Of a stretch of DNA of 46,448 nt, positions 35,119 to 42,884 are shown piece by piece (within the stretch, counting starts at the first letter, position 1; each line of letters opens with the position of its first letter). Source of the DNA: Phycisphaerales bacterium. GTDB taxonomy: Bacteria > Planctomycetota > Phycisphaerae > Phycisphaerales > UBA1924. The notes beneath the pieces are model-generated. The model was not told the origin of the DNA and ran no database searches. It saw only the letters and a list, made by a program, of their open reading frames with translations. Location: the NCBI GenBank assembly GCA_027083355.1, contig JALWOY010000178.1:1-46448 (forward strand), given 5' to 3'. A program made the position numbers and the translations under genes.

Positions 35119-36267
35119 TCAAACCGCCGCGGCGGGCCCGGGCATGTCTGCGGCGAGCCCTTCGAGCACGAGCGCGGGCTGGACGTTGGAAGCCAGCCGG
35201 CGTTCGGCCTGCTGCACCGCTTCGATCATCGCGAGGGCGGGCCCGGCGGATTCGGGGTCTCGCAGGGCGACCCGGGCGTGCTCGGCGATCAGGGAGAAGA
35301 GCCGGGCGAGCGCGGCGCGGTTGGCCATTTCCTTGCTCCGCTTCGGGTCCTTGGCGGCCCAAGCGGTCGCCCAGCCTTCGACGAGTTCGCGCATCGCCGG
35401 GGCGAGCATGGGGTCGTACCCCCCGCGGAGGGCACGATCGAGGGCCGGGGCGAGCTGCTGATGCCATTCGAGCAGCCCGGTGTCGATCGCTTCGAGCAGC
35501 CGACCGGGCGAACCGGCGGCGTAACGGAGCAGCCAGTCAGGGTCCGGGGGCAGGCCGACGCCGGCGCGTTCGATCCAACGCTTCATGGATTCGTCGTCGA
35601 GCGGGCCGAACCCGACGCGTTGCGATCGGCTGCGGATCGTCGGCAGCAGGCGGTCCTCGTTGCTGGTGACGAGGATCAGCACCGTGCCCTCGGGGGGTTC
35701 TTCGAGCGTTTTGAGCAGGGCGTTCTGCGAGACGGCATCGGAGAGCGAGCGGTCGAGCAGCTCGGCCTCGTCGACGATGAACACCTTCGAGGCCAGCCCG
35801 CCCGGCATGTTCGGCGCCCGGTACGCCGGCTCGATGAGCCGGGTGGCGACCACGTCCTTGGCGATGCTCGTGAGCTTGGAGTTCCGCACGCGGTCGTCGC
35901 TGCTGAACCGCGCCAGTTCCTTGACGATCACATGAAGATCCGGGTGCGTCCCGGCGCGCAGCATGCCCTGCACCCGGCTCGAGGGGTCGGGGCGGTATCG
36001 ACCCGATAGATCCGGCCCGGCCTCGGGATCGAGCAGCACCGCCGCGAAGGCGAGGGCGGTGGTGAATTTTCCTACGCCCGAGGGGCCGTGGAAGATCCAT
36101 GCGTGGTGGACCCGGCCGCATGACAGTGCGGCGTCGAGGGTTTCGACCGCGAGCGGCTGGCCGAGGATCTCGTCGAGCGTGCATTCGAGCGAGGGGGCGA
36201 CGAGCGGGGCGTATGGCTCGTTTTCGGGCTCGATGGTCTTTTTGCGCTTGGTCGATCGCTTTGCCAT
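35119..36267 (-). CDS. holB: DNA polymerase III delta-prime-like clamp-loader subunit
   Basis: A 382-residue AAA+ protein. Walker A is GPSGVGKFT (61-69), Walker B is VFIVDEAELL and the sensor region is TLEEPPEGTVLILVTSNEDRLLPTIRSR. The order fits HolB/DnaX clamp loaders; absence of the zinc-cysteine cluster and its length favour delta-prime. It lies 28 bases upstream of purQ in the same direction. The ATG at 36267 has no strong Shine-Dalgarno. Confidence 0.85.
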   Translation of the reverse strand: MAKRSTKRKKTIEPENEPYAPLVAPSLECTLDEILGQPLAVETLDAALSCGRVHHAWIFHGPSGVGKFTTALAFAAVLLDPEAGPDLSGRYRPDPSSRVQGMLRAGTHPDLHVIVKELARFSSDDRVRNSKLTSIAKDVVATRLIEPAYRAPNMPGGLASKVFIVDEAELLDRSLSDAVSQNALLKTLEEPPEGTVLILVTSNEDRLLPTIRSRSQRVGFGPLDDESMKRWIERAGVGLPPDPDWLLRYAAGSPGRLLEAIDTGLLEWHQQLAPALDRALRGGYDPMLAPAMRELVEGWATAWAAKDPKRSKEMANRAALARLFSLIAEHARVALRDPESAGPALAMIEAVQQAERRLASNVQPALVLEGLAADMPGPAAAV

Positions 36268-36557
36268 TGGGGGGAGGGTATGTTCCGCGAATCGCCCCGG
36301 CACGGAGGGATGCTGCCGAAGAAAGGGTGACACAATAAAGATGGGATAAAGAGATCCGAGCCTTCGCTCGTGGACTCGCTCAGACTCGGCGTCCAGGCGG
36401 GGACTCGGAGCGAAGAACTCGGAACTCGGATGGTCGGATATGTGTACCGTCGGCAACTTGTTGCCGGTGCTTTGATCCTTGAACGAGGTCGGGGTTTCGG
36501 CACTGATTGGCGAGCAACCAGTGGTACCCATTTTGATCCAAGACGCTCGGCGACGGG
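36268..36557. repeat. hrpA-holB spacer with repeat copies
   Basis: This 290-base spacer on the minus strand holds a reversed copy of the GACGCCGA-type repeat (36353-36391), a small hairpin CGGCAA-CTTG-TTGCCG (36451-36466) and a diverged copy of the GGTTG/CAACC segment (36507-36531). No gene is supported. Confidence 0.6.
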
Positions 36558-39500
36558 TCACGGCCTGACCTTTTCCCACGCTTTTTCGAGGCGTTTGGCG
36601 CTGACGGGGACGGACGTTTTCAGTTCCTGCGCGAAGAGCGAGACGCGGTATTCCTCGTGCAGCCAGCGGAACTCGACGAGGGCGGGGTCGATCTGCCCGG
36701 CGGCGTTGTGTTTCTCGGCTCGCTCGGCGAGGCGGCGTTGCCAGATGTGGACGTCGGCCATTGCGCGCGTGTCACGGTCGACGCCGGTGCGGAGCCGGTC
36801 GAGCCGGATTTCCATGCCCCGGAGGAACCGGGGGATGCAGCGGAGCCAGCGGAACGGCGTGCCGGTCAGCGTGCGGGCTGTCACGAGCGACCCCAGTTGC
36901 GCCCGCATATCGCGGACCGCCCGATCCCACGCGGCGGGGTGCCTGGCCTGCAACCGGAGATCCACGGTCGATCGGCGCGTGTAGATCTGCGCGGCCAGGG
37001 CGGCGCACTCGTCCGCGGTGTGCGCGAGCGAATTCCACGACTCGTCGACGCGGGCGTTGAATTCCTCGAACGTCCGCGGGGGCCTGCGATCACCGAGAAA
37101 GAGCCGGTCGCAGATCAGCAGCGTGAGCTGATCGCGGAGCAGGGCCGCGTCGCCGAGCGGGGCGAAAGCGAGGGCGGTCTGTTCGATGCCGGGGATCGTG
37201 CGCACATCGAAGCGGAGATCGTTTTTCAGGCGGTGGGTGTAGAGCCTTGCCAGCCCGAGGCGCATGGCGTCATCGGCGGCCTCGGGTGTGTCGAAGAGTT
37301 GCAGGGCGACGGGGCCGCCGCGATCGACGAGTGCGGGATATCCGAGCACGGGTGTTTCCCCGGCGGCGATCTCGACGGAACGGGGGATGTCGCCGAAGTC
37401 CCAGGCCGTGATGCCCTCACGGTTCCACTCGCCCCCGGCGATGCGGCGGAAGCCCGAGGCGATCTCACCGGAGAACTCGCGTCTGAGCGCGAGCAGATCG
37501 CGACCCGAGCGGATTTCCCGTCCCTTGTCGTCGAGCACGCGGTAGTGCATCGAGAGGTGCCGCGGCAGGGCGTCGGGGTTGAAGTGCTCCGGCCGGATGT
37601 CGATGCCGGCGCGTGCAGCGAGCGCATCGGCGAGGGCCCGGAGGAGCGGGCCGGATTGAGCAAGCCCGGATTCGGCGATCTCCCGGGCGACGACCGGGAT
37701 ATCGAAATACCGGCGTTTCGACTTTGGGAGCGTGCGCATCAGCGCTTCGATCTTCTCGGCGAGCAAGCCGGGCACGAGCCGCTCGGCCCGGTCGGGGTCG
37801 ATCTGGCCCAGAAGCCCCACGGGGACGTTGAGTGTTACGCCGTCGTCGGGGGCGTCGGGGTCGAAGCGGTAGCGGATGTCGAGCGACCCTCCCGCGGTTT
37901 CGAGTCGATCGGGGAAGGCCTCCGGACTGACCTGCGAGGAGTCCCCCATGAGCACGTCGTCGATGGTCATGAAAAGCAGACGCGGGTTCTCCCGCTCGGC
38001 CCGGCGTCGCCAGCGGTCGAAGGTCTGTCCGCTGTAGACATCGGGCGGCAGACGCTTGTCATAAAACGTGAAGCGGGCCTCGGCCTCGGCGAGCAGGTCG
38101 CGTCGGCGTGCCTTGTCTTCGAGCGTCGCGATGGTTTTTTCGAGTTCGCGGTTGTGCCGCAGGGCCGGCGCGTCGGAGTCATACTCACCCTCGACCAGCG
38201 CGTGGTGGATGAACAGCTCGCGGGCCCTGGGCGGGTCGACGGGGCCGAAATGCGCCCGGCGTTTGGGGACGATCTCGAGCCCCGCGAGCGTGACCTTCTC
38301 GAACGACATCACGCGGGCGGATTTGCGGTCCCAGTGCGGCTCGGCGTAGGTGCGTTTGATGAGGTGCTCGCCGAGTTGCTCGACCCAGGCGGGGTCGATC
38401 TTCGCGACCGTCCGCGCATACAGGCGGGTTGTGCGCACAAGCTCGGCGGCCACGATCCATTTCGGTTTTTCCCCGAACAACACCGACGACGGGTGCAGGT
38501 AGAACCGCGCCCCGCGCGTGCCGCGGTACTCGTGTTTTTCGTCGAGCGTCCCGATGTTCGTGAGCAGCCCGGCGAGCAATGCACGGTGGACGGCGTCCGC
38601 GTTCAGCGGGCGGGCGGTCTGGTCGAGATTCATCTCGCGCGCGATCGTGCGCAGCTGGCCCAGCACCTCGGACCACTCGAACAACCGACGCTCGCTCAGG
38701 AAGTTCTGCCGGCAGGCCTTCGACCGCCGGCTCCGGCTCAGCGGGCGGATCGAATCGTGGTAGAAATGCCAGATATTCAGCAGCGTCATGAAATCGGAAT
38801 GCTCGTCGCGGAACCGCTCGTGGGCGGCGTCGGCGTCGGCCTGACGCTCGGCGGGGCGGTCCCGCGGGTCCGGCACGCTCAGCCCCGCCGCCAGGATCAG
38901 CACGTCGTGCAAACACCCCTCGGCGTGGCCCGCCAGCACCATCCGCCCGATCCGCGGGTCGATCGGCAACCGGGCGAGGTCGCGGCCGATCGGCGTCAGT
39001 TCGTTCTTCTCGTCGATCGCGCCCAGCTCGCGCAGCGTCTCGTACCCGTCGCGGATCAACCGCGACTCGGGAGGCTCGACGAACGGGAACCGGTCCGGCC
39101 TGCCCAGGCGCAGCGAAGCCATCTGCAGGACGACGCTGGCGAGGTTCGTGCGTCGGATCTCGGGCGTGGTGAACTCGTCGCGTGATTCGTAGTCGTCCTC
39201 GCTGTAGAGCCGATAGCACACACCCGGGCCGACGCGGCCGCAGCGGCCCTTGCGCTGGTCGGCCGACGCCCGGCTGATCGGCTCGATGTCCAGCCCCTGC
39301 ACCCCGGTGCGGGCGGAGTATCGGTTGATGCGGGCGGTGCCCGGGTCGATCACATACCGGATGCCGGGGACGGTGACGGAGGTCTCGGCGACGTTGGTGG
39401 CGATGACGATGCGCCGGCCCGAGTGCGGGCGGAAGGCTTTGCGTTGTTCCGCGACGGAGAGACGTGCGTAGAGCGGGAGGACCTCGTCGTCCCCGCCGAG

Positions 39501-40430
39501 GTGCCGGCGCAGCGCGTTGGCGGTCTCGCGGATCTCGCGCTCGCCGGGCATGAACACGAGCACGTCGCCGCGGGGTTGGGTGTCGATCTCCCTCATCACG
39601 TCGAGCACGGCCCCGACGACGTCGCCGGGGTCGCGCATGAACGAGTCCCGCGCGATGTTGCCGCGTGCGGGCAGCGGGCGGTAGACCACCTCGACGGGCC
39701 ATGTTCTGCCCGGCACCTCGACGATCGGGGCCGGGCCGCGGGTGGTGGCGAAATGATCGGCGAATCGTTGCGGGTCGATGGTGGCGCTGGTGATGATGAG
39801 TTTCAGGTCGGGCCGGCGTGGGAGGATCTGGTGGAGATAGCCCAGGAGGAAATCGATGTTGAGGCTCCGCTCGTGGGCCTCGTCGATGATGATCGTGTCG
39901 TAGCGGCGGAGGAGCCGATCGGATTGCGTCTCGGCCAGCAGGATGCCGTCGGTCATTAGCTTGATGAGGGTGCGCTCGCTCGTGCGGTCGTTGAACCGGA
40001 TCTTGGTGCCGACGATGCCGCCGACGTTGACCCCGAGCTCCTCGGCGATGCGGGCGGCGACGGTGCGTGCGGCGAGCCGACGGGGCTGGGTGTGGCCGAC
40101 CATGCCTTCGATGCCGCGTCCGAGCCCGAGTGCGGCGTCGAGGCAGATCTTCGGCAGCTGGGTGGTCTTGCCCGAGCCGGTCTCGCCGCAGACGACGACG
40201 ACCTGATTTTCGCGGATCGTCGCGGCGATCTGCTCGCGCATGGCCGACACGGGCAGGTCGGGGTAGGTCACTTCTGGCCGGTGTTTCTCACGCTCGGCGC
40301 GGAGCGCGCGGGATCGGTCCGCCTCAGCGGCGATGCGTTCGAGGGCGTGATCCCTCTGTTGTGGGGCAGTCCGCCCCGAGCGTTCCAGCCCGCGCAGACG
40401 GTTCCGCAGCCGGGCCCGGTCGGCGATCAT
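36558..40430 (-). CDS. hrpA: ATP-dependent RNA helicase HrpA
   Basis: A 1290-residue DEAH-box helicase. Walker A is GETGSGKT (82-89), motif II DEAH (183-186), motif III SAT (215-217) and motif VI QRKGRCGRVGPG (about 390). Beyond the helicase core the HrpA-specific long C-terminal region (to about 1290) is present; the length matches full-length HrpA (about 1300). HrpA remodels RNA and ribosomes. The ATG at 40430 has GAAGG upstream and starts a standard N-terminus. It is divergent from the leader at 40581. Confidence 0.94.
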   Translation of the reverse strand: MIADRARLRNRLRGLERSGRTAPQQRDHALERIAAEADRSRALRAEREKHRPEVTYPDLPVSAMREQIAATIRENQVVVVCGETGSGKTTQLPKICLDAALGLGRGIEGMVGHTQPRRLAARTVAARIAEELGVNVGGIVGTKIRFNDRTSERTLIKLMTDGILLAETQSDRLLRRYDTIIIDEAHERSLNIDFLLGYLHQILPRRPDLKLIITSATIDPQRFADHFATTRGPAPIVEVPGRTWPVEVVYRPLPARGNIARDSFMRDPGDVVGAVLDVMREIDTQPRGDVLVFMPGEREIRETANALRRHLGGDDEVLPLYARLSVAEQRKAFRPHSGRRIVIATNVAETSVTVPGIRYVIDPGTARINRYSARTGVQGLDIEPISRASADQRKGRCGRVGPGVCYRLYSEDDYESRDEFTTPEIRRTNLASVVLQMASLRLGRPDRFPFVEPPESRLIRDGYETLRELGAIDEKNELTPIGRDLARLPIDPRIGRMVLAGHAEGCLHDVLILAAGLSVPDPRDRPAERQADADAAHERFRDEHSDFMTLLNIWHFYHDSIRPLSRSRRSKACRQNFLSERRLFEWSEVLGQLRTIAREMNLDQTARPLNADAVHRALLAGLLTNIGTLDEKHEYRGTRGARFYLHPSSVLFGEKPKWIVAAELVRTTRLYARTVAKIDPAWVEQLGEHLIKRTYAEPHWDRKSARVMSFEKVTLAGLEIVPKRRAHFGPVDPPRARELFIHHALVEGEYDSDAPALRHNRELEKTIATLEDKARRRDLLAEAEARFTFYDKRLPPDVYSGQTFDRWRRRAERENPRLLFMTIDDVLMGDSSQVSPEAFPDRLETAGGSLDIRYRFDPDAPDDGVTLNVPVGLLGQIDPDRAERLVPGLLAEKIEALMRTLPKSKRRYFDIPVVAREIAESGLAQSGPLLRALADALAARAGIDIRPEHFNPDALPRHLSMHYRVLDDKGREIRSGRDLLALRREFSGEIASGFRRIAGGEWNREGITAWDFGDIPRSVEIAAGETPVLGYPALVDRGGPVALQLFDTPEAADDAMRLGLARLYTHRLKNDLRFDVRTIPGIEQTALAFAPLGDAALLRDQLTLLICDRLFLGDRRPPRTFEEFNARVDESWNSLAHTADECAALAAQIYTRRSTVDLRLQARHPAAWDRAVRDMRAQLGSLVTARTLTGTPFRWLRCIPRFLRGMEIRLDRLRTGVDRDTRAMADVHIWQRRLAERAEKHNAAGQIDPALVEFRWLHEEYRVSLFAQELKTSVPVSAKRLEKAWEKVRP

Positions 40431-40580
40431 GCAGCCTTCGAGATTGATGCGTGGAACTTTGCGCACGATTCGTGTCAATCAAAGGCGATCAGGCACGGTT
40501 TCTGCAACCGGGCGGGGTCGGATCGGAAGAAAAGCACGAGAATGCGGAACAAAGAAGTGATGAAGAACGTTGAATACCGC

Positions 40581-40608
40581 TTGACGTGATGGCCGAAAAG
40601 GGTATTGT
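40581..40608 (+). promoter_or_regulatory. Promoter of the aspartokinase-like leader
   Basis: TTGACG (40581-40586) and TATTGT (40603-40608) are separated by 16 bases. The predicted start is about 40615, at the base of a strong hairpin (CCGGGG with CCCCGG, loop TGC, 40617-40631, extended by GCAG/CTGC). The -10 is the same TATTGT as proposed for arsR. Confidence 0.55.
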
Positions 40609-40645
40609 CCGCAGAACCGGGGTGCCCCCGGCTGCGTAGAGAGCA

Positions 40646-40678
40646 ATGAACGAGACCCGCCGGGCGAGCGTCCGGTGA
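40646..40678 (+). CDS. First small ORF of the leader
   Basis: ATG to TGA encoding ten residues, MNETRRASVR. Only a weak purine-rich stretch (AGAGAG) precedes it. It is included as a candidate leader peptide because it lies within the transcribed leader; it may be chance. Confidence 0.3.
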   Translation: MNETRRASVR

Positions 40679-40701
40679 GAGCAGAAAGCCGAAGAACTGT
40701 G

Positions 40702-40788
40702 ATGAAACAGCATCAGTCCATCTGCCTTCGTACCCGCGTCATGGTCCGCCAGTGGAACGGCGATGTGGCCTCTTGGAGGGTTGGCTGA
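40702..40788 (+). CDS. Second small ORF of the leader, with two Trp codons
   Basis: A 28-codon ORF (MKQHQSICLRTRV...WRVG). TGG codons are at positions 18 (40753) and 25 (40774). The stop, at 40786-40788, is 34 bases before the terminator hairpin. A GTGGCC word inside the ORF (40765-40770) could pair with GGCCAC of the terminator stem, so ribosome position could alter termination. Whether the peptide is made is unknown. Confidence 0.45.
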   Translation: MKQHQSICLRTRVMVRQWNGDVASWRVG

Positions 40789-40822
40789 AGCGAGAACCGC
40801 TGCAACCGACGACCCGACGAGG

Positions 40823-40848
40823 GGCCACCGGAAAACGGTGGCCTTTTT
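40823..40848 (+). terminator. Intrinsic terminator in the leader
   Basis: A perfect 8-bp stem (GGCCACCG with CGGTGGCC, loop GAAAA) followed by TTTTT. It stands 31 bases before the aspartokinase-like ATG, so transcripts must read through it. It could instead end a separate small RNA of about 230 bases. The spacer 40431-40879 holds these elements and no larger gene. Confidence 0.85.
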
Positions 40849-40879
40849 CATTGGGCGTCGAGAATCTGGAGCAACCGTG

Positions 40880-41539
40880 ATGACACTCGACACCACCGAA
40901 GTGCTGACGATCACCGAATCGGCCCTCGAACCCGGTGTGCCGCTGGGCGCCCTGGCGGGGCGGATCGCCGGCGTGGCCGAGTCCAGAAACCTCATCGTGA
41001 TCGTCTCGGCGAGCCGTGGCGAGCAGGCCGCCATGGACCGCCGGGCGGCCGGGCTCGGGCTCTCGGGCGACGCATTCACGCGGGCGAACCTCGTCACGCT
41101 TCCGGCCAGGGAGAACGCGCAGCGGCTTTCGGGGCTTCTGACGATGATCGGCGTTGAATCGTCGCTGCTCGAGCCGGCGGTGTTCACGCCGATCACCCGG
41201 GGCAGCCCGCTCGAATCCGAGCCGAGGCTGCTGCACGCCAAGCGGTATGAGCAGGCGGTCCGCGAGGCCCGGGTGCTCGTCCTGGCCGGCGGCGTGGGGC
41301 GCACACCCGACGGCCATCTGACCAGCCTCGGCTCGGGCGGGGCGACGCTCTCGGGTCTGTTCGTGGCCCAGCGGCTCGGGCTGCCCCTGACACTCGTGAT
41401 CGGCGGAAACAGCGGAGCCGGTGAAGACACGCTCCCAAAACGGGCGCTACTTTTCGCACGTCGGCACGGGGTGGAATACCGCACCGTCACACAAGACGAG
41501 ATCACGCAGACACACGAACCTGAGATGACCGGGGTGTGA
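40880..41539 (+). CDS. Aspartokinase-like protein lacking the usual N-terminus
   Basis: A 219-residue protein that resembles the kinase domain of aspartate kinases from the second strand on: VIVSASRGEQ, GDAFTRAN, AREARVLVLAGGVGRTPDGHLTSLGSGGATLSGLFVAQRLG. The last segment corresponds to the family GxTxxGxxTTLGRGGSDxxA region, but the RGGSD core is SGGAT here. The N-terminal KFGGTSV phosphate-binding segment and the C-terminal ACT domains are missing; full-length enzymes are about 400 residues or more. The ATG at 40880 (or GTG at 40877) has GGAG upstream. It may be a binding or regulatory protein rather than an active kinase. Confidence 0.7.
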   Translation: MTLDTTEVLTITESALEPGVPLGALAGRIAGVAESRNLIVIVSASRGEQAAMDRRAAGLGLSGDAFTRANLVTLPARENAQRLSGLLTMIGVESSLLEPAVFTPITRGSPLESEPRLLHAKRYEQAVREARVLVLAGGVGRTPDGHLTSLGSGGATLSGLFVAQRLGLPLTLVIGGNSGAGEDTLPKRALLFARRHGVEYRTVTQDEITQTHEPEMTGV

Positions 41540-42296
41540 TTCGGCTTCCGGGACAAACTCGTGCGTGTTGACCAGATCCGGGCGTGAGTGGCGGGTGTTT
41601 TTCTTGAATGTCGGGTGTTCCTCGTCCGGGTTTCGTGATTTGGGCAGAAATGGAGGAAGCCCCACCTCTCCCCGGTCGCCGGAAAAATCGATGACACGCT
41701 GACATCCGCGGGTGAATGGCGATGACATTTCTCCTTCTTCATTGTTCACCATTGGGGAGAGCAAGCGAGAGGAGAGAGAGGGGGTGACGGGTTGGATGCC
41801 TGTCCCACCGATGGGAAGAGGGATAGAAAGCCCTCGCTTCCGCTCGGGCCTCTTTGGGGAATGAGAGATGGAGATGGGGAAGAGACGGGCTGAAAGCCCG
41901 TCCCACGAGGTGGAGGAGGGGGAGGAGAATCAGGAGCCCCTCACCCCGGCCCTCTCCCCGCGAGGCGGGGAGAGGGAGGTAGGTTTCGGCGTGCATTGGA
42001 TCTGTCGGTGAATCCGGCGCTTTGCAGGCTCCGCATCGGCGTCTGTTGGATTGAGAAGGACGACCCGGCAGAGTTGATAGTTGGTCCTGCGAGGAGCTGA
42101 TTGAAACCCGGCCCGTCGCTCACGCTCCGGGCTCTTTTGCGGGGAGAGAGATGGAGAGACGGGCTGGAAGCCCGTCCCACGAGATGGGGTAGAAAGAAGA
42201 GAAAGCCCCGGCCCTCTCCCCGCGAGGCGGGGTGAGGGAGGGAGGTATCGGTGCGCTGGATCGGCGTGGATGGTGCGGCCGGGTCGGGTTTGTGAT
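41540..42296. repeat. Repeat-rich spacer
   Basis: This 757-base spacer between convergent genes has no supported gene. It holds a degraded CCCGGG/T-run stem near 41577-41612, three GACGGGCT hairpins (41786-41804 degenerate, 41884-41902, 42158-42176), two perfect or near-perfect CCTCTCCCCG hairpins (41951-41975, 42213-42237) with a broken one at 41665-41682, a reversed GACGCCGA-type repeat (42013-42044), and CGCTC(A/C)CGCTC-like segments near 41833-41853 and 42113-42133. The mixture of families in one place is unusual. Confidence 0.8.
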
Positions 42297-42884
42297 TCAG
42301 TGGCCGAACCAGCGGAGGCGGTATTCGCCTTTCTCGTAGACCACGTCCATGAAAGTCCATGGCATGTTGGGGTCTCCCTCGGCTGAGAGGCGGAAGACAT
42401 TGCGTGCGACGGGTGTCATGAGTACGCCCGGGGTGAACTCGCCGACGGGCATGGCGGAGAAGAGTCTTCGGAGGTCCTGCCGCCTCCGTTTGAGCATGTC
42501 GAACGCTTCTCCGGGATCGATGCCTCTTTCGGTGAACTCCGCCCGCGTTTTCGAGCTGAGCAGCTGCTTCGTGAAAAGGTCCTTTTCGTCGGCGGCGATG
42601 GTTTCGAGGATGTGGCGCATCAGGTCGCGGACGGTCGGAGAATGGAGTGTGATCGAGCCGTCGGGGTTTGTGACGCGTGTTTGTTGCGGGGTGTCTCCGG
42701 CTTCGCCGACCTGGGTTTGCGAGGGGAGACGGAACGCACCGGCGCCGCCCGTGCCCGGGAGGCCGGACATGAACGGTTTTCGCTTCGGGATGACCCTCGT
42801 TTGCGTGCAGCCCGCGGCGGCGCATGCGACGGCGCAGCACAGGGTGAGGGCGAGCCTCTTACTGGTCCTGCATGAACAGCGCAT
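42297..42884 (-). CDS. Lipoprotein of unknown function
   Basis: A 195-residue protein with a lipoprotein-type N-terminus (CCAVACAAAGC; Cys26). The mature part has no known motif; it contains charged helical stretches (KTRAEFTERGIDPGEAFDMLKRRRQDLRRLF). Its start overlaps the end of nadB by 26 bases in another frame, so it is co-transcribed and probably coupled. Function unknown. Confidence 0.75.
   Translation of the reverse strand: MRCSCRTSKRLALTLCCAVACAAAGCTQTRVIPKRKPFMSGLPGTGGAGAFRLPSQTQVGEAGDTPQQTRVTNPDGSITLHSPTVRDLMRHILETIAADEKDLFTKQLLSSKTRAEFTERGIDPGEAFDMLKRRRQDLRRLFSAMPVGEFTPGVLMTPVARNVFRLSAEGDPNMPWTFMDVVYEKGEYRLRWFGH

Noticed and set aside
40610-40850. T-box or lysine riboswitch ahead of the aspartokinase-like gene
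   Set aside because: AGTGGAACGGCG near 40751 resembles the T-box TGGNACCGCG and GCCGAAG and TGGAGGG resemble lysine-riboswitch words. However, the T-box word has a mismatch and no specifier stem is visible, and no 5-prime segment pairs with the proposed P1 3-prime strand. I kept the simpler attenuator reading.
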